64,000 nt of DNA from Microbispora hainanensis (GTDB lineage: Bacteria > Actinomycetota > Actinomycetes > Streptosporangiales > Streptosporangiaceae), in the NCBI RefSeq assembly GCF_036186745.1, contig NZ_CP108086.1:2232001-2296000 (forward strand), given 5' to 3'. Shown here piece by piece: positions 8,321-19,585 of this stretch. The notes under the pieces are model-generated. The model saw only the letters and a list, made by a program, of their open reading frames with translations, made no database searches and was not told the origin of the DNA. The first letter of the stretch is position 1. Each line of letters opens with the position of its first letter. Both the position numbers and the translations under genes were made by a program.

Positions 8321-11300
8321 GTGACGCGCTGTGATGACGCTGAGCAGGGGCCGCCGGAGGCGGCCGGGGCCGGGGTGTTCGCCGCCGAGGACGAGGTCGG
8401 CCGTGATCTGGCGTCGGTGGACTGGCGGGCCACCCCGCTCGGGCCGCCGGAGGAGTGGCCGCAGAGCCTGCAGACGGCGGTGAGCATCCTGCTGTCGTCC
8501 CGGTTCTCCATGTGGATGGCGTGGGGGCCGGAGCTGACCTTCTTCTGCAACGCCGCCTACCGGCGCGACACGCTGGGCCGGAAATATCCATGGGCGCTCG
8601 GTCGGCCCGCCGCCGAGGTCTGGGCGGAGATCTGGGACGACATCGGCCCGCGGATCGACACCGTGCTGGCCACCGGGCAGGCCACCTGGGACGAGGCGCT
8701 GCTGCTGGTCCTGGAGCGGGCCGGCTATCCGGAGGAGAGCTACCACACGTTCTCCTACAGCCCCCTTCGCGACGACTCGGGCGCCGTGGTCGGCATGCTG
8801 TGCGTCGTCAGCGAGGAGACCGAGCGGGTCATCGGCGAGCGGCGCATGGCGACGCTGCGGGATCTCGGCTCCGACCCCAGCGTGGTCCGCACCGAGCAGG
8901 AGATGCTCGGGTTCGCCTGCCGGCAGCTCGGCCGCAACCTCTACGACCTGCCGTTCACACTGACCTATCTGTTCCAGGACGGCGGCGGCGCGCGGCTGGC
9001 CGGGGTGACCGGCATCGCCGCCGGGCACCCGGCCGCCCCGCTCACCCTGGCGGCCGGCGACCCCGGCACGGTGTGGCCCGTGGCGGCGCCGGCCCGGGGG
9101 GAGCCGGTGATCGTGCCGCTCGACGGCGCGCCGTTCGCCGGTCTTCCGGCCGGAGCCTGGCCGGAGCCGCCCGCGCAGGCGCTGGTGGTGCCGCTGCTCC
9201 AGCAGGGCAGCGCGCCGTACGGGTTCCTGGTGGCCGCGCTCAACCGCTATCGGCCGCTGGACGAGGCGTATCGCGGGTTCATCGAGCTGGCGGCGGGGCA
9301 CGTCGCGGCGGGCGTCGCGAGCGCCCGCAGCTATCAGGCCCAGCAGCGGCGGGCGGAGGAGCTGGCCGAGCTCGACCGTGCGAAGACCGTCTTCTTCTCC
9401 AACATCAGCCACGAGTTCCGCACGCCGCTGACCCTGATCATGGGGCCGGTGGAGGAGCTGCGCGCCCGGCTGCACGGAGCGGACCCGCAGGTGCGCGAGG
9501 AGCTGGAGGTCATCCGCCGCAACGGGTTGCGGCTCGGCAAGCTGGTCAACACCCTGCTCGACTTCTCCCGCATCGAGGCCGGCCGCATGCAGGCCGGCTA
9601 TGAGCCGGTCGATCTGGCCGCCGTCACGGCCGAGCTGGCCAGCCTCTTCCGCTCCGCGATCGACAAGGCGGGCCTGGAGTTCCGGGTCGACTGCCCTCCC
9701 CTGGACGAGCCGGTCTACATCGACCTCGGCATGTGGGAGAAGGTGGTGCTCAACCTGCTCAGCAACGCGTTGAAGTTCACCTTCGAGGGCGCGATCGGCG
9801 TCACCGTGCGCGGCGAGGACGACCACGCCGTGGTGACCGTCACCGACACGGGCGTCGGCGTCCCGGCCGACGAGCTGCCGCGGCTGTTCGAGCGGTTCCA
9901 CCGCATCGAGAACGCGCGCTCGCGCTCCAACGAGGGAAGCGGCATCGGGCTGGCCCTCGTGCAGGAGCTGGTCGGCCTGCACGGCGGCACGATCAGCGCC
10001 GACAGCGCCGAGGGTGCGGGCACCCGTTTCACCATCCGCCTGCCGTACGGCTCCGCGCACCTGCCCGCCGAGTCGATCATCACGGCCGGCACCGGGGCGG
10101 GCGCCACCGCCGCGGATCCGTACGTCGAAGAGGCGCTGCGCTGGCTGCCCGCGGACGAGGACGGCGAGCCCGCCGGGAACGGCATGGAGCTGCCGTCGCA
10201 CGACGGCTCCGCCATCCGGCCGGGGAGCTCGGCCGCCCCGGCGCGTGTGCTGGTCGCCGACGACAACGCCGACATGCGCGGCTATCTCGTCCGACTCCTC
10301 AAGGGCGCCGGATATCTCGTCGGCACCGCGAGCGACGGCATGGAGGCCCTGGACGCCGTACGCGCGGACGCGCCCGACGTCGTGATCAGCGACGTGATGA
10401 TGCCGCGCCTCGACGGGCTGTCCCTGGTCGCGGCGCTGCGGTCCGATCCGCGCACCGCCGCCGTGCCCGTGGTGCTGCTGTCGGCCCGGGCGGGCCAGGA
10501 GGCGTCGATCGAGGGCCTGCAGGCCGGGGCCGACGACTACCTGGTCAAGCCCTTCGCCGCCGCGGAGCTGCTCGCGCGGGTGCGGGCGAACATGGACATG
10601 GCACGGCTGCGCCAGCACCAGGCGCGCTGGCGCAGCGCGCTGGTCGACTCGCTGCAGGAGGCGTTCTTCGTCTGCGACGAGCAGGGTGCCGTCATCGAGA
10701 TCAACAGCGCCTTCACCGACATCCTCGGCTACGGCCCGGAGAACCTGCCCTACACGCCGATCCATCCGTGGTGGCCGGACGCCGCCGATCCCGAGGCCTA
10801 CCAGCAGGTCGCCGACGCCTTCAGCGGCCTGCTCGGCCCGGGCCGGGGCAGCCACACCATCCCGGTCGTCCACCGCGACGGGCACCGGCTGTGGATCAGC
10901 GTGACCTTCAACGAGGCGCAGGATCCCGACACCGGGCGGCGTGTCGTCGTCGGCACCTTCCGCGACGTCACCGCCGAGCACTACGCCATCCAGCGCGAGA
11001 GCGCCCTCGCCTCGCTGAGCACCGGCCTGTCCCAGGCGGCGAGCCTCTCCGACGCGCTGACCGGCGCCCTGCGGGAGCTGCGCGGCCTGTGGCGTGCGAC
11101 GTCGGTCGTCGCCGCGGTCTTCGGCCAGGGCGAGGAGCCGTCCCTGACCGTCGAGGGCGGGCCGGTGGACTGGCACGGGCTGCCGGGCGAACGCCGCCGG
11201 GCGCTCGCCGATCTGCTGCGACGGCCGCTGCTCACACCGGTCACCGAGCGCGACGGGGCCGGCATCCTGCTGGAGCACCCCGAGGGACAGCTCGCCCTGT

Positions 11301-12490
11301 GGATCGACCTGGGCGGCCACCGGCCCTTCACGGGTGAGGACCAGGTGCTGCTGTCGCTGCTGGCCGGACGTCTGGCCCAGGGCCTTGTGCGCGCCCACCA
11401 GATCGACCAGCAACGCGAGACCGCCATCGCGCTGCAGCGCGCCATCCTCGGCCCCGCCCGGCTTCCCGACGGGTTCGCCGTACGCTACGAGCCCGCCACC
11501 CGGCCCCTGGAGGTCGGCGGCGACTGGTACGACACCGTCGCCTTGCCCGGCGGGCGCATCGGCATCGTCGTCGGCGACTGCGTCGGGCGCGGGGTGCAGG
11601 CCGCCGCCGTGATGGGACAGCTGCGCAGCGCGTGCCGCGCGCTGCTGCTGCAGGACGACAGCCCGGCCCGCGTGCTCATGGCCCTGGACCAGTTCGCCGC
11701 CGGTGTCCCCGGGGCCCGGTGCACCACCGTCTTCTGCGCCGTCCTCGATCCGGAGACCGGGCGCCTGTCCTACTCCAGCGCCGGGCACCCGCCGGGGATC
11801 CTCGCCCACCCCGACGGCAGCACGGGCCTGCTCGACGGCGGGCGTTCGGTGCCGCTCGCCGTACGGTCGGGGGCGGCCCGCCCGGAGAGCGAGACGGTCA
11901 TCCCCCCGCGCGCCACGCTCATGCTCTACACGGACGGCCTGGTCGAGCGCCGCCGCCGTCCGCTCTATTCGGGCATCGACCAGGCCAGTCAGGCCGTACA
12001 GGACGGCAGGAACGTCGCCGTCGACGACCTCGCCACGCACGTGATGATCCGCCTTGCGCCCGCGGACGGCTACGACGACGACGTCGCGCTGCTGCTCTAT
12101 CGGCACCCGGCCCCGCTGGAGGTGACCTTCCCGGCGGAGTCGTCCCAGCTCGCGCCGGTACGCAAGGCGCTGCGGAGCTGGCTCGGCCAGTGCGACCTGC
12201 CGACCCAGATCGTCCAGAACGTCCTGGTCGCGGCGGGTGAGGCGTGCGCGAACGCCATCGAGCACGGCCACCGGCACGCCCCCGGTGAGATCGTCCGCCT
12301 GCGGGTCGAGGCGTCGGTCGACAACCTGCGCCTCACCGTCGCCGACAGCGGCCGCTGGAAGTCCCCCGAGCCCGAGGCCAACTCCCACCGCGGGCGCGGC
12401 GTCGCGCTCATGCGCGCCATGATGCAGCAGGTCACCATCACCCCCGGCCCGTACGGGACCACCGTCGACATGCAGATGAGGATCGCCTGA
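8321..12490 (+). CDS. Fused hybrid histidine kinase / receiver / SpoIIE-type PP2C phosphatase / RsbW-like ATPase
   Basis: A 1389-residue soluble multidomain signalling protein. In order: PAS-like sensor (30-175), GAF-like (180-345), HisKA with SNISHEFRTPL (His364), HATPase (460-585; NLLSNALKF, GSGIGLAL), receiver (641-760; Asp691 in VVISDVMMPR, Lys in LVKPF), PAS (765-890), GAF (895-1030), SpoIIE/PP2C phosphatase (1045-1250; GGDWYD, VGDCVGRG) and a second HATPase (1265-1389; AAGEACANAIEHGH). The last two modules resemble an RsbU-type phosphatase and RsbW-type anti-sigma kinase. The protein could therefore carry sensing, phosphorelay and partner switching together, acting on the coupled STAS protein. 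The GTG start at 8321 follows GAGAGG. Confidence 0.92.
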   Translation: MTRCDDAEQGPPEAAGAGVFAAEDEVGRDLASVDWRATPLGPPEEWPQSLQTAVSILLSSRFSMWMAWGPELTFFCNAAYRRDTLGRKYPWALGRPAAEVWAEIWDDIGPRIDTVLATGQATWDEALLLVLERAGYPEESYHTFSYSPLRDDSGAVVGMLCVVSEETERVIGERRMATLRDLGSDPSVVRTEQEMLGFACRQLGRNLYDLPFTLTYLFQDGGGARLAGVTGIAAGHPAAPLTLAAGDPGTVWPVAAPARGEPVIVPLDGAPFAGLPAGAWPEPPAQALVVPLLQQGSAPYGFLVAALNRYRPLDEAYRGFIELAAGHVAAGVASARSYQAQQRRAEELAELDRAKTVFFSNISHEFRTPLTLIMGPVEELRARLHGADPQVREELEVIRRNGLRLGKLVNTLLDFSRIEAGRMQAGYEPVDLAAVTAELASLFRSAIDKAGLEFRVDCPPLDEPVYIDLGMWEKVVLNLLSNALKFTFEGAIGVTVRGEDDHAVVTVTDTGVGVPADELPRLFERFHRIENARSRSNEGSGIGLALVQELVGLHGGTISADSAEGAGTRFTIRLPYGSAHLPAESIITAGTGAGATAADPYVEEALRWLPADEDGEPAGNGMELPSHDGSAIRPGSSAAPARVLVADDNADMRGYLVRLLKGAGYLVGTASDGMEALDAVRADAPDVVISDVMMPRLDGLSLVAALRSDPRTAAVPVVLLSARAGQEASIEGLQAGADDYLVKPFAAAELLARVRANMDMARLRQHQARWRSALVDSLQEAFFVCDEQGAVIEINSAFTDILGYGPENLPYTPIHPWWPDAADPEAYQQVADAFSGLLGPGRGSHTIPVVHRDGHRLWISVTFNEAQDPDTGRRVVVGTFRDVTAEHYAIQRESALASLSTGLSQAASLSDALTGALRELRGLWRATSVVAAVFGQGEEPSLTVEGGPVDWHGLPGERRRALADLLRRPLLTPVTERDGAGILLEHPEGQLALWIDLGGHRPFTGEDQVLLSLLAGRLAQGLVRAHQIDQQRETAIALQRAILGPARLPDGFAVRYEPATRPLEVGGDWYDTVALPGGRIGIVVGDCVGRGVQAAAVMGQLRSACRALLLQDDSPARVLMALDQFAAGVPGARCTTVFCAVLDPETGRLSYSSAGHPPGILAHPDGSTGLLDGGRSVPLAVRSGAARPESETVIPPRATLMLYTDGLVERRRRPLYSGIDQASQAVQDGRNVAVDDLATHVMIRLAPADGYDDDVALLLYRHPAPLEVTFPAESSQLAPVRKALRSWLGQCDLPTQIVQNVLVAAGEACANAIEHGHRHAPGEIVRLRVEASVDNLRLTVADSGRWKSPEPEANSHRGRGVALMRAMMQQVTITPGPYGTTVDMQMRIA

Positions 12491-12792
12491 TGACCACACC
12501 CCTGACCATCACCCCTGGGGTTCGCCCGGACGGCGTCGCTCTCCTGACCGCGGCCGGCGAGATCGACATGAGCAACACCGACGCCCTCGCGGCGGCTCTT
12601 GAGAGCACCCCGGGGCCCGTCGTCATCGACCTCACCTCGGTCGAATATCTCGACAGCGCGGGCCTGAGCGTGCTGTTCGCGCACGCCGACCACATCGCGC
12701 TCATCGCCAACCCCCTGCTGACCCCCGTACTGACCATCTCCGGGCTGGCGGACCTCGTCACCGTCGCCGAGGGGGACTCCGGCGCCCGATAG
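12490..12792 (+). CDS. STAS-domain anti-sigma factor antagonist
   Basis: A 100-residue RsbV/SpoIIAA-like protein. The phosphorylatable serine is Ser56 in EYLDSAGLSVL, the family signature. The gene overlaps the large phosphatase/kinase gene by ATGA, so the two are translationally coupled. The phosphatase module of that protein is the obvious candidate to dephosphorylate Ser56, and its terminal HATPase may be the kinase. No sigma factor of the SigB/SigF type is adjacent, so the final target must be elsewhere. Confidence 0.9.
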   Translation: MTTPLTITPGVRPDGVALLTAAGEIDMSNTDALAAALESTPGPVVIDLTSVEYLDSAGLSVLFAHADHIALIANPLLTPVLTISGLADLVTVAEGDSGAR

Positions 12793-12810
12793 GACCCGTC
12801 CTGCCTCCTT

Positions 12811-12834
12811 CAAGTGAGATTTTGCTCTCGCTTG
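12811..12834 (+). terminator. Probable terminator after the STAS gene
   Basis: CAAGTGAGA (12811-12819) and TCTCGCTTG (12826-12834) form a nine-pair stem with one G-U wobble and a six-base loop rich in U. There is no long U-tract, as is usual in actinomycetes. Confidence 0.5.
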
Positions 12835-12867
12835 CGTTGATCTCTTTACACGAGTCATGTGAGAGTT

Positions 12868-12874
12868 GACTATC
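12868..12874 (+). promoter_or_regulatory. Possible TetR half-site upstream of the P450 gene
   Basis: GACTATC, 49 bp before the P450 start, matches the half-sites GCCTATC and GGCTATC found just before the TetR gene at 14151-14171. The shared heptamer suggests that one repressor controls both promoters. Confidence 0.3.
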
Positions 12875-12923
12875 AAGTGGCGACTCGACGAATCGTGGTG
12901 AACGGCGATCCGCTCTGGGAGGC

Positions 12924-14132
12924 ATGATGACCACTGTCGAACCCCGGATCTTCCCCTTCGGACAGACGGACCGGCTGGATGTGGATCCCCTCTTCTCCCG
13001 CTTGCGGCAGGAGGAACCGCTGTGCCGGGTCCGGCTGCCGTACGGGGAGCCCGCGTGGCTCGCGACCCGCTACGAGGACGTCAAGGTCGTGCTCGGTGAC
13101 GCGCGGTTCAGCCGGGCCGCGGCGATCGGCCGTGACGAGCCGCGGATGCGGCCCCACCGGTCCCGCCCCGGCAGCATCCTCAGCTTCGACCCGCCCGAGC
13201 ACAGCAGGCTGCGGAGGCTGGTGTCGAAGGCGTTCACCGTACGGCGGGTCGAGCTGCTGCGGCCCCGCACCCAGGAGATCGCCGACGGTCTCGTGGGCGC
13301 GATGCTCGGCAAGGGCGCCCCGGCCGACCTCGTCGAGGACTTCGGGCTGCCGCTGCCGATCACGGTCATCTGCGAGTTGCTGGGCGTGCCCGTCGAAGAC
13401 CGGGTCGACTTCCGCACCTGGTCGGACGCGCTGCTGTCCACGACGCGGTTCACCCCGGACGAGGTGGTGCGCTGCATGGGGCTGCTCCGGGACTACATGG
13501 CGGGGCTCATCGCCCAGCGCCGCGAGGCTCCGAAGGACGACCTGCTCAGCGCGCTCGTCGCGGCCCGCGACGACGAGGAGCGGCTGTCGGAGGAGGAGAT
13601 GCTGTCGCTGGCCGAGGCGCTGCTGGTCGCCGGCCACGAGACCACGGCCACGCAGATCCCCAACTTCGTCTACGTGCTGCTCACCCATCCCGGGCAGCTC
13701 GCGGCGCTGCGCGCCGACCTCGACCTGATCCCCAGGGCAGTCGAGGAGCTGATGCGCTTCGTCCCGCTCGGCGGCGGCGCGTCCATCGCGCGCTACGCAC
13801 TGGAGGACGTCGAGCTGGGCGGCGTCATGGTGCGCGCCGGTGAGCCGGTGGTCGTGAGCCTGATATCGGCCAACCGCGACGAGTCGGTCTACACGAACCC
13901 CGACGACCTCGAACTCGACCGTCAGCAGGCCTCGCACGTGGGGTTCGGGCACGGGGCGCACCACTGCCTCGGCGCCCCGCTCGCCCGGATGGAGCTGCAG
14001 GTCGCGCTGCGTACGCTGCTCACCCGGCTGCCCGGGCTCCGCCTCGCCGGCTCCGAGGACGACGTCGTGTGGAAGACGGGGTTGTCCACCCGGGGCCCCG
14101 AGCACATGCTTGTCACGTGGGACCGGCCCTGA
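12924..14132 (+). CDS. Cytochrome P450
   Basis: A 402-residue soluble class I (bacterial) P450. I-helix oxygen-activation motif AGHETTATQ lies near residue 240, the K-helix ExxR is within AVEELMRFVPL, and the haem loop is VGFGHGAHHCLGAPLARMEL, with Cys the thiolate ligand. It needs a ferredoxin and reductase, neither of which is adjacent. The sequence resembles the CYP105/CYP107-like monooxygenases of actinomycetes, but the substrate cannot be assigned. GGGAGG precedes the tandem ATG-ATG start. A TetR regulator follows on the same strand with related sequence motifs in both promoter regions. Confidence 0.93.
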   Translation: MMTTVEPRIFPFGQTDRLDVDPLFSRLRQEEPLCRVRLPYGEPAWLATRYEDVKVVLGDARFSRAAAIGRDEPRMRPHRSRPGSILSFDPPEHSRLRRLVSKAFTVRRVELLRPRTQEIADGLVGAMLGKGAPADLVEDFGLPLPITVICELLGVPVEDRVDFRTWSDALLSTTRFTPDEVVRCMGLLRDYMAGLIAQRREAPKDDLLSALVAARDDEERLSEEEMLSLAEALLVAGHETTATQIPNFVYVLLTHPGQLAALRADLDLIPRAVEELMRFVPLGGGASIARYALEDVELGGVMVRAGEPVVVSLISANRDESVYTNPDDLELDRQQASHVGFGHGAHHCLGAPLARMELQVALRTLLTRLPGLRLAGSEDDVVWKTGLSTRGPEHMLVTWDRP

Positions 14133-14143
14133 CGGGGCTTATC

Positions 14144-14171
14144 GATAGTCGCCTATCATTTTTTGGCTATC
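14144..14171 (+). promoter_or_regulatory. Putative TetR operator and promoter region
   Basis: GATAG-TCGC-CTATC (14144-14157) is a small inverted repeat, and GGCTATC at 14165-14171 repeats its right half 14 bp further on. TATCCT overlapping the second half-site would be a -10 element seven bases before GTG 14180, which would give a leaderless message. Inferred from sequence only. Confidence 0.35.
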
Positions 14172-14179
14172 CTGTGGGC

Positions 14180-14809
14180 GTGACCACCGAGACCTCGCGA
14201 CGGCTGCGCGCCGACGCCGCACGCAACTCGGGGAGGATCCTGCGCGCGGCCCGGGAGGTCTGGGCCGAGCAGGGGCCCGACGCGCTGCTCGAAGATATCG
14301 CCCGCCGCGCCGGTGTCGGCATCGCTACCCTCTATCGCCATTTTCCCGACAAGGCGGGCCTGGTCAGGGCGGCCCTCGACCAGAGCTTCGCCGAGGAGAT
14401 CGCCCCCGCCATCGAACGGGCGCTCGGCGACGACGATCCCCGCCGCGCTCTGGCCACCGTGCTGGAGGCGGCGATGTCCTCGGCGGACCGGGAGCGCAAC
14501 ACCCTGGCCGCCGCCCGGAACTCCGGCGCCGTCACCGCCGAGGCGAGCAGCCCGTTCATCGAGTCGCTGACCCTGCTGGCCCGGCGCGGGCAGGAGGCCG
14601 GTCTCATCCGCGCCGACCTCGTCGCCGACGACCTGCCGAGGATCATGGTCATGCTGATGGGCGTGCTGTGGACGATGGAGCCCGGCAGCGACGGCTGGCG
14701 GCGCTACCTCGCGCTCGTCCTCGACGCCCTGTCGCCCGGCGCGGCCACCCCGCTGCCGGACGCCGTGCCGCTCAGGTCACCGCGCAAACGAGGCGGCTGG
14801 CCCGTGTGA
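14180..14809 (+). CDS. TetR-family transcriptional regulator
   Basis: A 209-residue protein. The N-terminal helix-turn-helix is LLEDIARRAGVGIATLYRHF, textbook TetR, followed by an all-helical ligand domain with no recognisable ligand signature. GTG 14180 is chosen because the 37 codons upstream overlap the P450 coding end and operator-like DNA. It lies 47 bp after the P450 stop and probably regulates it. Its last 33 bp overlap, tail to tail, the 3' end of the HTH regulator gene on the other strand. Confidence 0.87.
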   Translation: MTTETSRRLRADAARNSGRILRAAREVWAEQGPDALLEDIARRAGVGIATLYRHFPDKAGLVRAALDQSFAEEIAPAIERALGDDDPRRALATVLEAAMSSADRERNTLAAARNSGAVTAEASSPFIESLTLLARRGQEAGLIRADLVADDLPRIMVMLMGVLWTMEPGSDGWRRYLALVLDALSPGAATPLPDAVPLRSPRKRGGWPV

Positions 14810-15670
14810 CGCGGGCGGCCGGGGCTCTGCCACGTGGATGGCCGCAGCGTGATCCGGAGCGGTGAGCCCGGCCAGCGCGGCGGCCGAGGGCGTTCCCGGA
14901 TCGGCCTGGTAGGCGATCACGACCTGGCCGTCCGTCCCGCCGACCGCAAGGCTGTGCCGCCGCAGCACGAGCCGCCCGGCGACGGGATGGGCGAACTCCT
15001 TCGTCTCGTTCCGCGTCGGGCGGACGTCATGGCGTTCCCACAGGCGGCGGAAGTCGTCGGAGGCCGCCGACAGCTCCTCGACCAGCTCGCGCAGGGCCGG
15101 GTCGTCGAGGTCGGCGCCGGCCACGGCCCGGAGCGCGGCGACCGAGCCGGCCGCGACCGCGTCCCACCGGGGGAACAGCGCCCGCGCGCCGGGATCGAGG
15201 AAGACGTCTCGCACGAGGTTGCGGCCGGGCCGATACATGGGCGCGAGGGCGATCGCCGCCGCGTTGGCGGCCAGCACGTCGAACCGCCGTCCTCGCAGGT
15301 AGGCGGGTATGCCTGCCCACGCGTCGAGGAGATCCCCGGCTCCGGGGGCAGGCTGCTCCCGCGGCCGGCGGGGCGGGCCGCCGTTCGGTCTCGACGCGTC
15401 TCGGGCCAGGGCGTGCAGGTGGGCCGTGAGGTCGGCGTCGAGGCGCAGGGCGGCGCCGAGCGCGTCGAGCACCTGCTCGGAGGGATTGCGGTCCCTGCCC
15501 TGCTCAAGCCGGGTCAGATAGGCGAGGCTGACGCCCGCGAGCGTGGCCAGCTCGTCGCGGCGCAGCCCGGCCACGCGGCGCCGGCCGATCGCGGGCAGCC
15601 CGGCGTCCTCCGGGCGTACGAGCGCGCGGCGGGCCTTGAGAAAGCTGCCGAGAGCGTTGGTGCCGGGCAT
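14777..15670 (-). CDS. XRE-family regulator with MmyB-like ligand-binding domain
   Basis: A 297-residue protein. Residues 5-75 form a lambda-repressor-like HTH (RRDELATLAGVSLAYLTRLE), and residues 100-270 a PAS-like MmyB domain (AWAGIPAYLRGRRFDVLAAN, RPGRNLVRDVFLDP). These actinomycete regulators commonly sit divergently from a short-chain dehydrogenase and repress it; MmyB itself is a methylenomycin-cluster regulator. That arrangement is seen here: the SDR gene begins 85 bp away on the opposite strand. The ligand is unknown. Confidence 0.9.
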   Translation of the reverse strand: MPGTNALGSFLKARRALVRPEDAGLPAIGRRRVAGLRRDELATLAGVSLAYLTRLEQGRDRNPSEQVLDALGAALRLDADLTAHLHALARDASRPNGGPPRRPREQPAPGAGDLLDAWAGIPAYLRGRRFDVLAANAAAIALAPMYRPGRNLVRDVFLDPGARALFPRWDAVAAGSVAALRAVAGADLDDPALRELVEELSAASDDFRRLWERHDVRPTRNETKEFAHPVAGRLVLRRHSLAVGGTDGQVVIAYQADPGTPSAAALAGLTAPDHAAAIHVAEPRPPASHGPAASFAR

Positions 15671-15755
15671 GTCACCCGCCACTGTACGCAGCACCGGCGG
15701 GTGATGGTGACCCTGCCGGGGTGATGGCTGTGCCGTCCCGTGCGGGGCAGAGTCG

Positions 15756-16589
15756 ATGGACATGAGCACAGAAAACGCAATCACCTGGTTCATCACGGGG
15801 GCGTCCCGCGGCTTCGGCGACGTGTGGACGCGGGCGGCGCTGCGGCGCGGCGACCGGGTCGTCGCGACGGCCCGCGACGTTTCCACGCTGAAGCCGCTCG
15901 CCGACGAGTTCGGCGACGCGATCCTCCCGTTGCCGCTCGACGTCACCGACCGGGACGCCGCCTTCGCCGCGGTCGCCCGTGGGGCCGAGCGCTTCGGCGG
16001 GATCGACGTCGTCGTCAACAACGCCGGATACGGCCTTTTCGGCGCGGTGGAGGAGGTCACCGAGGCCCAGGCGAGGGCCCAGCTGGAGACGAACCTGCTC
16101 GGCGCGCTCTGGGTCACCCAGGCCGCGCTGCCCGGGATGCGGGAGCGTGGGCGGGGCCACTTCCTGCAGGTGTCGAGCATCGGCGGCGTCGCCGCGTTCC
16201 CCATGCTCGGGCTCTACAACGCGTCGAAATGGGGCCTGGAGGCGTTCAGCGAGTCGCTCGCCCAGGAGGTCGCCCCACATGGGATCAAGGTGACGATCAT
16301 CGAGCCCGGCCCGTACGGCACCGACTGGAGCGGCTCTTCGGCCGTCCACGCCGAGCCGCACGCCGCGTACGAGCAGGTCAGGCAGGCCCGCCGGGCCGCC
16401 GCGGCGGGCAGGGCGCCGATCGACCCCGAGGTCACGGCCGAGGCGGTCCTCGCGGTCGTGGACGCGGAACGGCCCCCGCTGCGCCTGTTCCTGGGGAGCT
16501 ACTGCCTGCCGATCGCCGAGCGGGTCTATTCCGAACGCCTGGACACCTGGCGGGAGTGGCGCTCCCTCTCCGAGTCCGCCGACGGGTGA
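15756..16589 (+). CDS. Short-chain dehydrogenase/reductase (SDR)
   Basis: A 277-residue classical SDR: cofactor motif FITGASRGFG near residue 13, NNAGYG near residue 90, and the catalytic pair in LYNASKWGLEAFSESL, with a Ser upstream in QVSSIGG. The substitution of Arg near the glycine motif (ASRGFG) suggests NADP(H), but this is not certain. The substrate is unknown. Either ATG 15756 or ATG 15762 could be the start. It is divergent from the MmyB-like regulator, which probably controls it. Confidence 0.9.
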   Translation: MDMSTENAITWFITGASRGFGDVWTRAALRRGDRVVATARDVSTLKPLADEFGDAILPLPLDVTDRDAAFAAVARGAERFGGIDVVVNNAGYGLFGAVEEVTEAQARAQLETNLLGALWVTQAALPGMRERGRGHFLQVSSIGGVAAFPMLGLYNASKWGLEAFSESLAQEVAPHGIKVTIIEPGPYGTDWSGSSAVHAEPHAAYEQVRQARRAAAAGRAPIDPEVTAEAVLAVVDAERPPLRLFLGSYCLPIAERVYSERLDTWREWRSLSESADG

Positions 16590-16686
16590 GCGCGCGGCGG
16601 TTCCCCGGCTCTCGGGTCCGGCCGGGGAAAACATCGGCCGGGTCGCCGAACGCGGCCTGACGAAACGCCGGAGTTACGCCGAGGTG

Positions 16687-16705
16687 GCAATGAAAGTTTC
16701 ATTGC
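16687..16705. promoter_or_regulatory. 19-bp perfect palindrome upstream of the ROK gene
   Basis: GCAATGAAA-G-TTTCATTGC has two perfect nine-base arms around one central base. It lies about 150 bp before the ROK regulator start. AT-rich in a GC-rich background, it looks like an operator, possibly for the ROK protein itself. Confidence 0.55.
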
Positions 16706-16798
16706 GGAGCGGGTCCGCGGGTCTGATCGGGAGTTCCTCACAAATGCGTCTCCGACTAGTGATCAAGGCGAGATTTCGGCCGACGCCGGACTGCGCGC

Positions 16799-16824
16799 GG
16801 ATGACGTCAGAGGATGACGTCAGA
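16799..16824. promoter_or_regulatory. Tandem 13-bp repeat with TGACGTCA cores
   Basis: GGATGACGTCAGA occurs twice head-to-tail with no spacer. Each copy holds the eight-base palindrome TGACGTCA. The pair ends 40 bp before the preferred start of the ROK gene, a position suited to an autoregulatory operator. Confidence 0.5.
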
Positions 16825-16863
16825 GGCGTCCTCGGATGAGAAACTTGGCAGGTGGAGACTTCG

Positions 16864-19585
<2,722 letters not shown>

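Noticed and set aside
8147-12499. A 1450-codon open frame on the minus strand opposite the large signalling gene
   Set aside because: The plus strand encodes clear catalytic domains throughout. The antisense product is Arg/Gly/Asp-rich low-complexity sequence, as expected opposite high-GC coding DNA.
12924-14132. P450 as part of a biosynthetic gene cluster
   Set aside because: Neighbours are a TetR regulator and signalling genes; no polyketide, peptide or terpene genes nearby.
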